NCBI RefSeq assembly: GCF_018494085.1
Contig: NZ_JABBFP010000008.1
Coordinates: 62,001 to 126,000, forward strand
Origin: Rosenbergiella collisarenosi
Lineage (GTDB): Bacteria; Pseudomonadota; Gammaproteobacteria; Enterobacterales; Enterobacteriaceae
DNA: 64,000 nt
Reading direction: 5' to 3'
Part shown: piece by piece, positions 50,669-60,815 of the stretch
Layout of the letters: each line of letters starts with the position of its first letter
Position numbering within the stretch: the first letter of the stretch is position 1
Made by a program: the position numbers and the translations under genes
The notes under the pieces: model-generated
What the model saw: only the letters and a program-made list of their open reading frames with translations
What the model was told of the DNA's origin: nothing
Databases searched by the model: none

Positions 50669-52969
50669 CTACTGGTACGTGAACGATTTTATTTGGGTAT
50701 GCACAGAATCAGTACCGATCATTACCTCGAACTGACCGGGCTCCACAACCCACTTCATCTCTTGATTCCAGAAGCTTAGCGCGTTTTTATCGATCGTAAA
50801 GGTCACTGTCTTCGATTGGCCTGGCTGCAGCCAGACTTTTTGGAAGCCCTTTAACTCTTTGACTGGCCGACTGAGTGAAGCGACAGGATCGTGTAAATAG
50901 AGCTGAACAACCGTCGCTCCAGCGCGCTTACCACTATTCGTTACCATCACACTCGCTGCGAGTGTGTGATGACCCGTCATTGTCGGCGAAGACAGCGTGA
51001 CCGGTGATAGCGTGAAGTCTGTATAGCTCAGCCCATAACCAAAGGGATAAAGCGGACTATTGTTAATATCGAAATAATGGGAGGTATATTTATTGGGATG
51101 CGTAAAATCGTAGGGCCGCCCGGTAGGGAGATGGTTGTAGTAAAGCGGTAACTGTCCCACCGAGCGCGGGAATGTGACCGGTAGTTTCCCTGAAGGATTC
51201 TGATCGCCAAATAGGATATCGCTGATCGCATGCCCACCCTCAGTCCCACTGAACCATGTTTCGAGGATCCCGTCTGCTTGCCCATCTTGCTGGGTAATGT
51301 CTAAGGCCCGCCCATTCATCAATACCAGAACGAGGGGTTTGCCGGTCGCCTTCACTGCATCGATCAGCTCGCGTTGTGCTTTAGGGATACGGATATCCGT
51401 CCGGCTTGACGCCTCATGTGCCATCCCTTGCGACTCTCCTACCGCCATCACCACCACATCGGCTTTTTTCGCGACCGCTACCGCTTCATCGCGAAGTTGC
51501 TGCGGGCTGCGTTGATCGACCGTGACCGCAGGCTCATAGAGATTTAGAAATGCTTGCACCTTGCTGTTATCGGTGATATTCGACCCTTTCGCATAGAGCA
51601 ACGTCGCGCTACTCCCAACCGCCTCACGCATCCCTTGTAATAACGTGATTGACTGTTGCGCGACACCCGCCGCCGACCAGCTTCCCATAATGTCTCTTTG
51701 GCTATCCGCGAGCGGGCCGATTACGGCAATAGTCCCTTGCTTTTGCAACGGCAAGATATGATGCCAATTTTTGAGAAGGACTATACTCTGGGCTGCGACT
51801 TGTCGGGCTTCCTGGCGATGTAGGCGATCTTCGGCATTAGTATCCTTAGGATCACTACCCACTGGACCTAAATGGCTATACGCATCGCGGAATAGCCCCA
51901 TGTCGTATTTAACATTGAGGACATGACGCGCCGCATTGTCGATCTCAGCTGAGGTCACGGCACCCTTCTTAACCAGACCAGGCAGATATTGACTGTAATA
52001 TTGGTCGCTCATGCTCATATCGATACCCGCCTTAATGGCGATGCGTACCGCATCAGCAGGATCACTGGCGACTCCGTGATTGATTAATTCTTTAATCGCA
52101 CCGTGATCGCTGACGGTTATCCCCTTGAAATGCCATTGATGACGCAGTAAATCAGTCAGTAACCAGTGGTTAGCGGTCGCGGGAACGCCGTTAATAGAAT
52201 TCAGCGATACCATCACGCCACCGCTACCCGCTTGCAACGCTGTTTGATAAGGCGGTAAATAATGCTGAAACATCTGCTGTGAGCTCATGTCGACACTATT
52301 ATATTCTCGGCCCCCCTCCACCGCCCCGTATAAGGCGAAGTGCTTGACGCTGGTCATCACTGAATTTCGGTCAGCAGGATCCTTACCTTGCATCGCCTCC
52401 ACCATGGTTTTGCCCATTATTGAGGTCAGATAGGTATCTTCTCCAAATCCTTCTGAATTACGTCCCCAGCGCGGCTCGTGACTCACATCGACCATCGGCG
52501 CCCAGGTCATATTCAAACCATCTTGTGCGGCTTCTAAGGCAGACACCCGCCCCACCGAGGTAACGGCCTGAGTATCCCAGGTCGCAGCGAGACCCAATGG
52601 AATGGGGAAAATAGTCCGTTGACCATGTACGACGTCGTAAGCGAAAAAGAGAGGAATTTTAAGGCGACTCAACTGCATGACCTGGTCTTGCATCACACGG
52701 ATATCCGAACGAGTCACAGTATTGAAGATGGCACCCACTTGCCCTTTTTCAATCATCTGTTTAATTACTGATTTTGGCGTGTCCGGTCCGACACTTATCA
52801 GACGTAACTGCCCGATTTTTTCATCGAGAGTCATTTTCTTAAGGAGTGACGTGACAAATTGATCGCGTTGTTGCTCACTCTGACTCGGGTGAGGTATCGG
52901 CTCCGCGAAGAGAGTCGTTGAGAAAAGCGTTAAGGGCAATATAAGAGCGTAGGGAAACATCGATTTCAT
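50669..52969 (-). CDS. bglX: periplasmic beta-glucosidase (GH3)
   Basis: 766 residues (E. coli 765). Signal peptide up to TLFA, mature start EPIPHPSQ. The GH3 N-domain holds FAYDVVHGQRTIFPIPLGLA and the nucleophile Asp288 in GITVSDHGAIKEL. The GH3 C-domain has the PLADSQRDIMGSWS segment, and the C-terminal fibronectin-III-like domain includes ELKGFQKVWLQPGQSKTV. The ATG at 52969 is preferred, with AGAGAA 8 bases upstream. Confidence 0.96.
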   Translation of the reverse strand: MKSMFPYALILPLTLFSTTLFAEPIPHPSQSEQQRDQFVTSLLKKMTLDEKIGQLRLISVGPDTPKSVIKQMIEKGQVGAIFNTVTRSDIRVMQDQVMQLSRLKIPLFFAYDVVHGQRTIFPIPLGLAATWDTQAVTSVGRVSALEAAQDGLNMTWAPMVDVSHEPRWGRNSEGFGEDTYLTSIMGKTMVEAMQGKDPADRNSVMTSVKHFALYGAVEGGREYNSVDMSSQQMFQHYLPPYQTALQAGSGGVMVSLNSINGVPATANHWLLTDLLRHQWHFKGITVSDHGAIKELINHGVASDPADAVRIAIKAGIDMSMSDQYYSQYLPGLVKKGAVTSAEIDNAARHVLNVKYDMGLFRDAYSHLGPVGSDPKDTNAEDRLHRQEARQVAAQSIVLLKNWHHILPLQKQGTIAVIGPLADSQRDIMGSWSAAGVAQQSITLLQGMREAVGSSATLLYAKGSNITDNSKVQAFLNLYEPAVTVDQRSPQQLRDEAVAVAKKADVVVMAVGESQGMAHEASSRTDIRIPKAQRELIDAVKATGKPLVLVLMNGRALDITQQDGQADGILETWFSGTEGGHAISDILFGDQNPSGKLPVTFPRSVGQLPLYYNHLPTGRPYDFTHPNKYTSHYFDINNSPLYPFGYGLSYTDFTLSPVTLSSPTMTGHHTLAASVMVTNSGKRAGATVVQLYLHDPVASLSRPVKELKGFQKVWLQPGQSKTVTFTIDKNALSFWNQEMKWVVEPGQFEVMIGTDSVHTQIKSFTYQ

Positions 52970-53077
52970 TAACAATTCTCTAGGCAATAACTCTCATCGC
53001 TGATGCGCGGATGAAAGAAGATGATTAAGTAATGATAATGTCAGAATACGGTAAGAAAGAGAAAATAAATTGATGGC

Positions 53078-53102
53078 GGGCACGCCGTCGTCGGTCGTGC
53101 CC
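53078..53102 (-). terminator. hairpin after the mscS-type gene
   Basis: GGGCACG and CGTGCCC pair around 11 bases, 8 bases from the stop codon of the channel gene. The next bases in the minus direction are T-rich but broken. Confidence 0.55.
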
Positions 53103-53110
53103 TAGAGAAT

Positions 53111-55537
53111 CTATTCTAGATTAGCAGAGGCTTCTTTTTCGGCTGCCTTCTGCTCAATAACCATTGTTTGAGGCGATGAGAGAGCGATATTGGCGTCACG
53201 CAGCCTTACCAGTACATCAAATAACAGTTCGCTGCGGGTCGATGAGATCAAACGCTGAGAAATCACATTACCGGTGACACTCAATAGGATCCCTTGCGCA
53301 GAGAGATCTTTAAAACTCACCGATGGCGCAGGCGTATCTAAGATTTTCTCGTTGTCGGTAAAGGTACTTAATAAAATATCTTTTACCTTAACGGGGTCAA
53401 TATCGAGAGGAAACGTCAACGGAATCGTCACTACCCCTTGCGCATTCCCCATCGTCGCATTACGTACGTTTTGCGAAATAAACTGCGAATTCGGGACGAT
53501 TACCGTCGATTTATCGGTTAATAAGATTTCGGTCGCACGCACGTTAATCCGTCGAATATCACCCTCAATCCCGCTTATCGTTACCAGATCCCCCACCTTC
53601 ACGGGACGTTCGGTTAACAGGATAAGTCCGGAGATAAAGTTCTTCACGATCTCTTGCAAACCAAAACCGATCCCGACCGATAAGGCGCTAACAATCCACG
53701 CAAGCTTGTTCCACTGTACACCAATTGCGGAGAGCGTCATGAGGATGACTAACACGTACCCGATATTACTAAACAGCGTGACCAATGAGACACGCATTCC
53801 GGCATCCATCGACGTCTGCGGAAGGAAATCATGATCGAGCCAGTTACGTACAGAACGCAGTACGTAGATCCCCGCCACGAGTGTGACGATAGCCATCACA
53901 ACATGTGAAGGAATTAAATTAAGCTTCTCTAATCCACGCCCCGCAAAGAAATCGATAATACGGCTTAAGATTTCTCCCGGACTGGATGAGGAGATCGTTC
54001 CATTCATCAATAGGAGGATCAGCATGATAATTAACGCTGATTTTAATATTCCCGAAAACAGGCTACCGAGTTGGAGTAAGGTCTTTTCACTTAAATTAAG
54101 CGAGCGAGTGACCAACTTTCCTGGAGCGCTATTAGTCGAGAATAAGACTTGGCAACCGTCGACCGCTAAAGCGTTAAGGAAATAGAAGGTACTGAATAAG
54201 ATCCCTACCCAGATGACCTCATAACTTAAATAACGCGCTAGCCCGACATAGCCGATGACGAGACAGATGAGAATAGTGATCCCCGTCAATATCAGCGCAA
54301 TATCGACTAATCCAGCGATACGTGAGCGTTCAACCTCATGACCCGTTTTCTCAATCTTACGGCGGATGCGTCGTGTACGGATCACCATCATTAGGCAGAG
54401 CAAACCAATCAAGATCGCGGTGAGACCATTGCCAAGTATTGTGGTACTAACGCTTGTTTCGATGGCACGGTTAAAGGCTTCAAGGCCTTGAAAGATAAAG
54501 ACTAGCGTTGCAATCACGATTGGGAAAGGCTTTAACGCCTTAGCCAAGTCATCGTTAATCACCGGTAAGCGCCAACTTGGACGACGGGTAGAAAGAAATG
54601 CCCGCCCTAGCCCTGCGATCAGCCCCGCTAGGATACTCTGAACCCCTAGGCTTGAGACCAGATCGCGCACATCATCTGCGCTATCTGGATGGCGTGCAAA
54701 GGCAAGCGCGAGGAAATTACAACATAGCGTTATCGCTAATAGCGTCGTGATGGCAATCGCACAGGCCAGAAAGCTACGACGAAAACGCCCTTCGGAGAGT
54801 TTATTGATACTGACCCATGCCAGAAACTCTTCCATATAGCGGCGACCTAGCGCCATCACTAGTACTGCGGCGAGTAGCCATAGTCCCGTCCCGATACGAT
54901 AATCAGGAGAGAGTGACAAGAGTACGCTTTGTTTAAGATCTTGCGCAAAGCCGACGATTTTTGGCCCATCGACTGGGTTATTGTAGAGCGGTTGCCAGAA
55001 CTTTGCCGACAAGATACTGCCGGTATTTAGGCTCACCTGGTTTTTCAGGCGATCGCGACGCAAATTAAGGATTTGCGAGGAAAGTACCGATGCTCCATTT
55101 TGTAAGGCATTCGCTTGTTTAATTTGATCATCGAGACGCGATTTTTGCGCCAACAGTTGCCGACGTTTACTGGTCACATCCGCGGTCTCTTTCACCCCGC
55201 TTGCCGGGGTCGGCGCTGGGCCTAACACGGCGAGTTGCGCATCTACCTGCTGGCTTTGCGGCACGAGGTTTTGCGATAGCGTGTTCGCATTCTCCCCGAG
55301 ATCCACTGCCATATCGTTCAGTTGTGCCAGCTGCGACTCATCAGACACGCCAGAGACTTGCCCTTTAATTTTATCAAGAATGACCTGCATCTTGGGTAAC
55401 TCGACAGAAGCATCGACCTTCGCCGCTGCCGTATCGCCAGATTGATCGCTGTCATCCTCCGCACTCGCCATCGGCATTGACGCGAGTAACGTGGCTATCA
55501 TAAAGAATATCGTGAAGATTTTTCTAAGATGACTCAT
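53111..55537 (-). CDS. mechanosensitive channel, MscS family with DUF3772 N-domain
   Basis: 808 residues. A signal peptide (MSHLRKIFTIFF to MASA) is followed by a periplasmic coiled-coil region of about 160 residues of the DUF3772 type, then some eleven hydrophobic segments. The C-terminal 280 residues are an MscS core: the pore helix has WIVSALSVGIGFGLQEIVKNF, and the beta domain LTERPVKVGDLVTISGIEGDIRRINVRATEI is textbook. It is not YbiO, YbdG or MscK by recall. In osmotic downshock such channels release solutes. No neighbour suggests a more specific role. Confidence 0.88.
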   Translation of the reverse strand: MSHLRKIFTIFFMIATLLASMPMASAEDDSDQSGDTAAAKVDASVELPKMQVILDKIKGQVSGVSDESQLAQLNDMAVDLGENANTLSQNLVPQSQQVDAQLAVLGPAPTPASGVKETADVTSKRRQLLAQKSRLDDQIKQANALQNGASVLSSQILNLRRDRLKNQVSLNTGSILSAKFWQPLYNNPVDGPKIVGFAQDLKQSVLLSLSPDYRIGTGLWLLAAVLVMALGRRYMEEFLAWVSINKLSEGRFRRSFLACAIAITTLLAITLCCNFLALAFARHPDSADDVRDLVSSLGVQSILAGLIAGLGRAFLSTRRPSWRLPVINDDLAKALKPFPIVIATLVFIFQGLEAFNRAIETSVSTTILGNGLTAILIGLLCLMMVIRTRRIRRKIEKTGHEVERSRIAGLVDIALILTGITILICLVIGYVGLARYLSYEVIWVGILFSTFYFLNALAVDGCQVLFSTNSAPGKLVTRSLNLSEKTLLQLGSLFSGILKSALIIMLILLLMNGTISSSSPGEILSRIIDFFAGRGLEKLNLIPSHVVMAIVTLVAGIYVLRSVRNWLDHDFLPQTSMDAGMRVSLVTLFSNIGYVLVILMTLSAIGVQWNKLAWIVSALSVGIGFGLQEIVKNFISGLILLTERPVKVGDLVTISGIEGDIRRINVRATEILLTDKSTVIVPNSQFISQNVRNATMGNAQGVVTIPLTFPLDIDPVKVKDILLSTFTDNEKILDTPAPSVSFKDLSAQGILLSVTGNVISQRLISSTRSELLFDVLVRLRDANIALSSPQTMVIEQKAAEKEASANLE

Positions 55538-55632
55538 ACCTATTCCTAAATTCTTTTCCCAATCGCTGAGAGTGAGTATAGAAAGCTCTCTACACTCTGC
55601 CTATAAGACGGTGACCTAAAATCCTATTCTAG

Positions 55633-56538
55633 CTAACGGGCCGCGGCCTTATAAGCGAGGGCCGCCACGGGTACCGGTGCAGATTTTCCGGTCTCGAGCC
55701 AACTACGAATACGATTCGCATCCGCGAAGTGGGTGTATTTACCGAAAGCATCCAGAACGACTAACGCCATCGGACGCCCATTAATGACGGTACGCATCGC
55801 GAGGCAGTGGCCAGCCTGATCCGTGTACCCCGTCTTGGTTAAGGCGATCTGCCACGTTTTGTTATAAATCAGGTGATTAGTATTACGAAAGGGCAGGTTA
55901 TAGCGAGGCTGTTGGAAAGCTGCCGTCGTCTCCTGGGTTGTACTCAGTTGGCCAATTAATGGATAAGCCCGAGTCGCTTTAAGTAATTTAATCAAATCTT
56001 CCGCATCTGATACATTCTGAATAGAAAGTCCTGTCGGCTCGACATAATGAGTATGCGTCATCCCTAATGCGCGTGCTTTCGCATTCATCGCCTGGATGAA
56101 GGCGGAATAGCCGCCCTTGTAGTTCGCGGCTAAGCTCGCAGCGGCGCGATTCTCCGACGACATCAACGCCAGTAGCATCATGTCACGGCGGCTAATATGA
56201 CTGTTAACTTTCACGCGGGAGAAAACGCCACGCATCTCCCGCGTCTGATGAATATCTACCGGTAAAAGTTCATCCAAAGGTTGTTTGGCATCCAAGGCAA
56301 CCATCACGGTCATCAGCTTAGTCAGCGAGGCGATGGGCCGTACCCGATCAGGGTGAAGTGAAAAAACGACTTTATTCGTCGTTAGGTCGACAACTAAAGC
56401 GCTCCCTGAAGCGATTTGTGGCTGAACTAATCGGTTCTCTTGGCTTGCACTATACTTAGTCGGCGTGGCCTGAGCGGAAACGGAACCGCAACAACAGAGA
56501 AAGAAGGCGAGGATACAATGATAGCGTTTTACTGGCAT
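55633..56538 (-). CDS. pbpG: D-alanyl-D-alanine endopeptidase PBP7
   Basis: 301 residues (E. coli about 310). Periplasmic serine peptidase that cleaves DD-crosslinks. Signal peptide up to VSAQA. Active site SLTK at 71-74, SEN at 129-131 and KTG in [10 protein letters not shown]. Located beside yohD as in E. coli, where dld and yohC are also near but are missing here. Confidence 0.94.
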   Translation of the reverse strand: MPVKRYHCILAFFLCCCGSVSAQATPTKYSASQENRLVQPQIASGSALVVDLTTNKVVFSLHPDRVRPIASLTKLMTVMVALDAKQPLDELLPVDIHQTREMRGVFSRVKVNSHISRRDMMLLALMSSENRAAASLAANYKGGYSAFIQAMNAKARALGMTHTHYVEPTGLSIQNVSDAEDLIKLLKATRAYPLIGQLSTTQETTAAFQQPRYNLPFRNTNHLIYNKTWQIALTKTGYTDQAGHCLAMRTVINGRPMALVVLDAFGKYTHFADANRIRSWLETGKSAPVPVAALAYKAAAR

Positions 56539-56771
56539 TTTTCGTCTAATATAGTCAAAGTCAATTTTCTGTATGCTCTACAGGCTGCGGTACCCTACTC
56601 GGGTAAGCTGGCGACAGCATCATACGCGGGTCGCCCCAGAAAACGCTAAGTCTGTTTAGAAATTTAACAGTATATTTGTAAAAAAATCTGTCAAGTCAGT
56701 TCAATTTATCTGCTGGGCGCCAATACAGCAAAAAAATACGTCTTTACTAACGTCAGGATCTTAATTCGTCT

Positions 56772-57341
56772 ATGGATATTCACTCACTCATCTCACATTA
56801 TGGTTACCTCGCATTAGTCATCGGTTGCATGGCTGAAGGTGAAACCTTTGTCTTACTCGGCGGCATCGCGGCACACGAAGGATTGCTACACCTTTACTGG
56901 GTCATCGCGGCAGCCATGTTGGGCGGCATCATTGGCGACCAAATACTCTTTTTTCTCGGCTGGCGTTACGGGACTAAGTTTTTAAACCGATTTGAAAAGC
57001 AGCAAAGTAAAATCGATAAGGCGAACACGTTAATCCACAAGCACCCTGCATTATTCGTCATTGGTGCGCGGTTTATGTATGGCTTTCGGATCATTGGCCC
57101 GATCATTATTGGGTCAAGCGGCCTGCACCCATGGTTATTCGTCCTGCTCAATATTCTCGGCGCGGCGCTGTGGGCCGGCCTTTTCGCCAGCCTTGGGTTC
57201 TATGCAGGCAAAGTCATTACCCCTTGGCTCAATCGAATCGAAGGCTACCTTGAACCCTTATTCTGGGTAGTGGTTGCCGCATTGGTAATTTGGGGCGGCT
57301 GGAAGCTGATTCAGTGGCTTCGCTCGCGCAAAGCTGGGTAG
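56772..57341 (+). CDS. yohD: DedA-family membrane protein YohD
   Basis: 189 residues (E. coli 192). The SNARE-associated/DedA fold with a GGIAAHEGLL, GDQILFFLGWRYGTKF and RFMYGFRIIGPIIIGSSG segments, and about four to five hydrophobic helices. DedA proteins are undecaprenyl-phosphate or phospholipid flippases and protect membrane potential; the role of YohD itself is not settled. The ribosome site is weak. Confidence 0.92.
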   Translation: MDIHSLISHYGYLALVIGCMAEGETFVLLGGIAAHEGLLHLYWVIAAAMLGGIIGDQILFFLGWRYGTKFLNRFEKQQSKIDKANTLIHKHPALFVIGARFMYGFRIIGPIIIGSSGLHPWLFVLLNILGAALWAGLFASLGFYAGKVITPWLNRIEGYLEPLFWVVVAALVIWGGWKLIQWLRSRKAG

Positions 57342-57424
57342 TGAGCTCACGGAAAAATCAGAATATTTGAGCGAATGTAAAAAGCAGATGTTCATTAATC
57401 ATTTCTGCACATATACTAAGCGTA

Positions 57425-57445
57425 AGACCGAGCGAGACTCGGTCT
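57425..57445 (+). terminator. hairpin between yohD and the L,D-transpeptidase gene
   Basis: AGACCGAG and CTCGGTCT pair perfectly, loop of 5. No T-run. It could end yohD or sit in the next leader. Confidence 0.45.
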
Positions 57446-57493
57446 ATTACCTTGTTCACACTACCGTTAATCAGGTTTAAGCCATACATCATT

Positions 57494-58552
57494 ATGAAAA
57501 AAAGCATCCGCGCGTTGATTTCTGCTGCCTTCACTGTTGCAGCCTTTTCTCAGACTGCACAGGCGGTGGTATATCCACTCCCGGCAGCGAACAGTAGCAT
57601 TACTGGCGAGAACCTCGAAGTCTCTATTCCTAGTGACAGCAGCTTACCTCTAGAAGCCTTTGCTGCCCAATACGAGATGGGGCTAAGTAATATTTTAGAA
57701 GCGAACCATGGGATCGATGTTTATTTACCTAAGGCCGGTTCTAAGCTAATTATTCCTCAACAGCTTATTCTTCCTGATGCGCCGCGTGAAGGTATCGTCA
57801 TCAACAGTGCCGAGATGCGCCTTTATTACTATCCGAAAGGCGGTCATACCGTCGTAGTTCTGCCTATCGGTATCGGTCAACTCGGAAAAGATACGCCGCT
57901 TAGCTGGACGACCAAGGTAGAAAGTAAACGTCCTAATCCAACATGGACCCCGACGGCTAAGATGCATAGCGAATATGCGGATGACGGTAAAAATCTCCCG
58001 ACTATATTCCCTGCCGGTCCAGATAATCCGATGGGGCTGTACGCACTTTATATCGGTAAAATGTACGCGATTCATGGCACAAATGCCGATTTTGGTATCG
58101 GACTACGCGTCAGTCACGGATGTGTGCGTCTGCGCGGGCAAGATATTAAATGGTTATTCGAACATGTCCCCGTTGGAACGCGCGTACAGTTTGTTAACCA
58201 ACCGGTAAAAGCGTCGGTAGAAGCCGATGGCTCCCGTTACCTTGAAGTCCACAACCCACTTTCGACTACCGAAGAACAATTTAACAGTAACGCGGTAGTG
58301 CCGATTAGCTTAACCCAATCGGTCAGTAAGGTGCTTAGCGATCCCAGCGTCAATCAAGATGTGGTAAACCAGGTATTGAAAAACCGCACCGGGATGCCAG
58401 TGAAAGTCAATGGCGTTGCTGAAGCTCATGCGAACACTCCCCAGCCCGTCTCGGAGCAAAGCGATGCCAAACCTGGCGAAGCCCCCGACACGGCTTTTTC
58501 TGCACAAGGTGCGAGCGATGCGGTCACCCAGCCGCCACCCGTAGAAGAATAA
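57494..58552 (+). CDS. ldtB: L,D-transpeptidase (Lpp-attaching, YbiS/ErfK/YcfS type)
   Basis: 352 residues. Signal peptide [13 protein letters not shown] to AQA, a LysM-like region near residues 55-100, and the YkuD domain with the active site [20 protein letters not shown]. The cysteine of SHGCVR makes the thioester. Enzymes of this type link Braun lipoprotein to meso-DAP. ldtB is my best paralogue guess, but the C-terminal 60 residues are longer than E. coli LdtB (306 residues) and Gln/Pro-rich, so LdtA or LdtC type is possible. The ATG at 57494 is the one that opens the signal peptide. Confidence 0.88.
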   Translation: MKKSIRALISAAFTVAAFSQTAQAVVYPLPAANSSITGENLEVSIPSDSSLPLEAFAAQYEMGLSNILEANHGIDVYLPKAGSKLIIPQQLILPDAPREGIVINSAEMRLYYYPKGGHTVVVLPIGIGQLGKDTPLSWTTKVESKRPNPTWTPTAKMHSEYADDGKNLPTIFPAGPDNPMGLYALYIGKMYAIHGTNADFGIGLRVSHGCVRLRGQDIKWLFEHVPVGTRVQFVNQPVKASVEADGSRYLEVHNPLSTTEEQFNSNAVVPISLTQSVSKVLSDPSVNQDVVNQVLKNRTGMPVKVNGVAEAHANTPQPVSEQSDAKPGEAPDTAFSAQGASDAVTQPPPVEE

Positions 58553-58557
58553 CAGTT

Positions 58558-58590
58558 AATGGCCACGATACCGATTGTGGCCATTTTCTT
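58558..58590. terminator. terminator after the L,D-transpeptidase gene
   Basis: AATGGCCAC and GTGGCCATT pair around 10 bases, followed by a T-rich stretch on the plus strand. It also serves the convergent MFS gene. Confidence 0.78.
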
Positions 58591-58591
58591 C

Positions 58592-59788
58592 TTACGCAAC
58601 CTCCTGCCGACGACTCCTTACCCATAGCACCGCCACTAGCCCCGCGCCAAGGCACACCATTATCGCCGCAGCCAGATAAATTGAGCGGATACCGCTATGA
58701 TTCATCAGTAGCCCTGCGACCGGACCCGTTAAGCCCAACGCTAAGTCTAAGAACGCGGAATAAGTTCCCAACGCTGAGCCTTTGCTTTGCTCACTCACTC
58801 TTCGTACCGCCTCTACGCCCAATGCTGGGAACACTAAAGAGAAGCCCGCTCCGGTCAATAGCGCCCCGATATCCGCCCACAGTACGGTTTGCGCATGCCA
58901 CAGTAGAAACAACCCTATCGCCTCAGTGAGTAAGCATCCTAAGGAGACGGCTAAGCCTCCAAAACGGGTAATTAAGTTACTGAACAGAAAACGCGATAAC
59001 ACAAATCCTAAACTGTATAGGCTCAGGGTAATGGCCGCCCCTTGCCAGCCACGGCTGGAGAAATAGAGCGTTATAAAGGTGGCGATAACCCCAAACCCCA
59101 AGGTCCCCAGCGCCAAGCCCAATCCATATGGACTGACTAAGCCTAACACCTGCGTGAAGGGTAAGCGTGGCGCCGTCAAGGATATAGTGATAGTTGCTTT
59201 ACGACGGGCGACGATAAATCCAACTAACCCCATGATGGCGATAACCCCTGCAAAACCACAGATGCCAAACCATTGATTAAGCACGACTCCTAAAGGCGCC
59301 CCCACAGCCATGGCAAAGTAGGTCGCCACCCCGTTCCAAGATATTACCCGGGCGGTATGTGCGGATCCGACCAAATTCATTCCCCATAGCGTCGCGCCCG
59401 TACTACTAAAGCTCTCTCCCACCCCTAAACATATTCTGCCTGCGGCGAGTAAGCCGAGACTCAATAGCGGATAACTAACGCTGAATGCAGCGATGATGGT
59501 CATCCCCCCACTCAACCCACAGAGCACCATCCCTAGCATTACAACTCTTTTCGGGCCGAAGAGATCGGCCAGCCGCCCACTCTGCGGACGGCTAATCAGA
59601 GTCGAAAAATATTGTAGGCTGATAATGAGCCCGGCGATAAAAGCAGAGTAGCCGAGCTGATGGTGGACAAACCCCGGTAATACTGCGAGAGGGAGTCCGA
59701 CTGATAGGTAACAAAAAAAGGTAAAGATCATAACCGACAGAATACGTTTATTTAATTGTCGACGCGTCGGTTGACTGGGCTGGGGCAT
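58592..59788 (-). CDS. MFS transporter of the YhhS/YfcJ family
   Basis: About 398 residues with twelve hydrophobic segments. The pattern LSVGLPLAVLPGFVHHQLGYS, SRPQSGRLADLFGPKRVV, and FSLVFPALGVEAVRRV matches the YfcJ/YhhS branch (UPF0226), linked in E. coli to arabinose or drug export. The start at 59788 (MPQPSQPTRR) is favoured over 59824 because the family begins there, though ribosome sites are weak for both. Confidence 0.87.
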   Translation of the reverse strand: MPQPSQPTRRQLNKRILSVMIFTFFCYLSVGLPLAVLPGFVHHQLGYSAFIAGLIISLQYFSTLISRPQSGRLADLFGPKRVVMLGMVLCGLSGGMTIIAAFSVSYPLLSLGLLAAGRICLGVGESFSSTGATLWGMNLVGSAHTARVISWNGVATYFAMAVGAPLGVVLNQWFGICGFAGVIAIMGLVGFIVARRKATITISLTAPRLPFTQVLGLVSPYGLGLALGTLGFGVIATFITLYFSSRGWQGAAITLSLYSLGFVLSRFLFSNLITRFGGLAVSLGCLLTEAIGLFLLWHAQTVLWADIGALLTGAGFSLVFPALGVEAVRRVSEQSKGSALGTYSAFLDLALGLTGPVAGLLMNHSGIRSIYLAAAIMVCLGAGLVAVLWVRSRRQEVA

Positions 59789-59863
59789 ATACACACCAAA
59801 ATTTGCGAGGAATATGCTCAGCATAGCATATTGGCGTTCAGTGATTAGATTACAACGTTGGCA

Positions 59864-60811
59864 TTAGGTTAATTTTATTAACTCTTTGTTAATAGCTTGA
59901 GCGATCGCTGATGAATGAGTCATCGGTCGAATCAGACTAAAGAGCTCATCGGCTTGTGCATAGGATTTTCGCAGGTAGCCCAGCCACTGTTTAATCCGCG
60001 CAACATGATAAAGCCCTGTGTCGCCTTGTTTCTCTAAACGACAATACTCCTCAAGTAAGGCAACGACCTCCGACCAAGGCATCGGTGGGTGATTGTACTT
60101 GATCATTTTACTTAGATTCGGGATATGCAGCGCGCCCCGCCCTACCATGAGGTCTTGGCAACCGGTGGTGGAGAGGCAAGCCTGAGCCGATGCCCAATCC
60201 CAAATTTCTCCATTAGCGATAACGGGAATAGTCAGTCGTTCACGGATAGCCGCAATAGCAGGCCAATTAATCGCTTCTGCCCGGTAACCGTCTTGTTTGG
60301 TTCGGCCATGGATCACAATCTCGCTGGCCCCCGCTTGGGCGACGGCATCAGCAATTTCAAAGCTATGATCGCTGGAATCCCAGCCTAAGCGAACTTTTAC
60401 GGTGACGGGAAGCGAGGAGGGTACCGCCTGACGCATCGCTTTAGCCGCCTGATAGATAAGCTCAGGATCTTTTAATAACGATGCCCCACCGCCACTACCG
60501 TTGACGGTTTTCGATGGGCAGCCGCAATTCAAATCAACGCCCCACGACCCTAGCTCGACGGCCTGCTGCGCGTTTTCGGCTAGCCATTGCGGATGCTGAC
60601 CTAATAGCTGTATCCGTACCAGCGTACCCGATGGCGTGCGGCTCTGTTCGCTCAACTCAGGGCATAGACGATAAAAGGATTTTTTGGGCAGGCGTTGATC
60701 GACGACCCTCAGAAACTCGGTCACACAGAGATCATAATCGTTGACCTTAGTCAGGAGCTCCCTGACTAAGGAATCAAGCACACCTTCCATTGGTGCTAAT
60801 AATACCCGCAT
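59864..60811 (-). CDS. dusC: tRNA-dihydrouridine(16) synthase
   Basis: 315 residues, the E. coli DusC length. Start [14 protein letters not shown] is at 60811; a longer frame that reads into rhlE is an artefact. FMN-dependent reduction of U16 in tRNA. Catalytic Cys98 lies in [21 protein letters not shown]-type sequence; lysine and histidine in TVKVRLGWD and [12 protein letters not shown] bind FMN and RNA. It begins 4 bases after the rhlE stop. In E. coli dusC and rhlE are far apart. Confidence 0.95.
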   Translation of the reverse strand: MRVLLAPMEGVLDSLVRELLTKVNDYDLCVTEFLRVVDQRLPKKSFYRLCPELSEQSRTPSGTLVRIQLLGQHPQWLAENAQQAVELGSWGVDLNCGCPSKTVNGSGGGASLLKDPELIYQAAKAMRQAVPSSLPVTVKVRLGWDSSDHSFEIADAVAQAGASEIVIHGRTKQDGYRAEAINWPAIAAIRERLTIPVIANGEIWDWASAQACLSTTGCQDLMVGRGALHIPNLSKMIKYNHPPMPWSEVVALLEEYCRLEKQGDTGLYHVARIKQWLGYLRKSYAQADELFSLIRPMTHSSAIAQAINKELIKLT

Positions 60812-60815
60812 GAGA

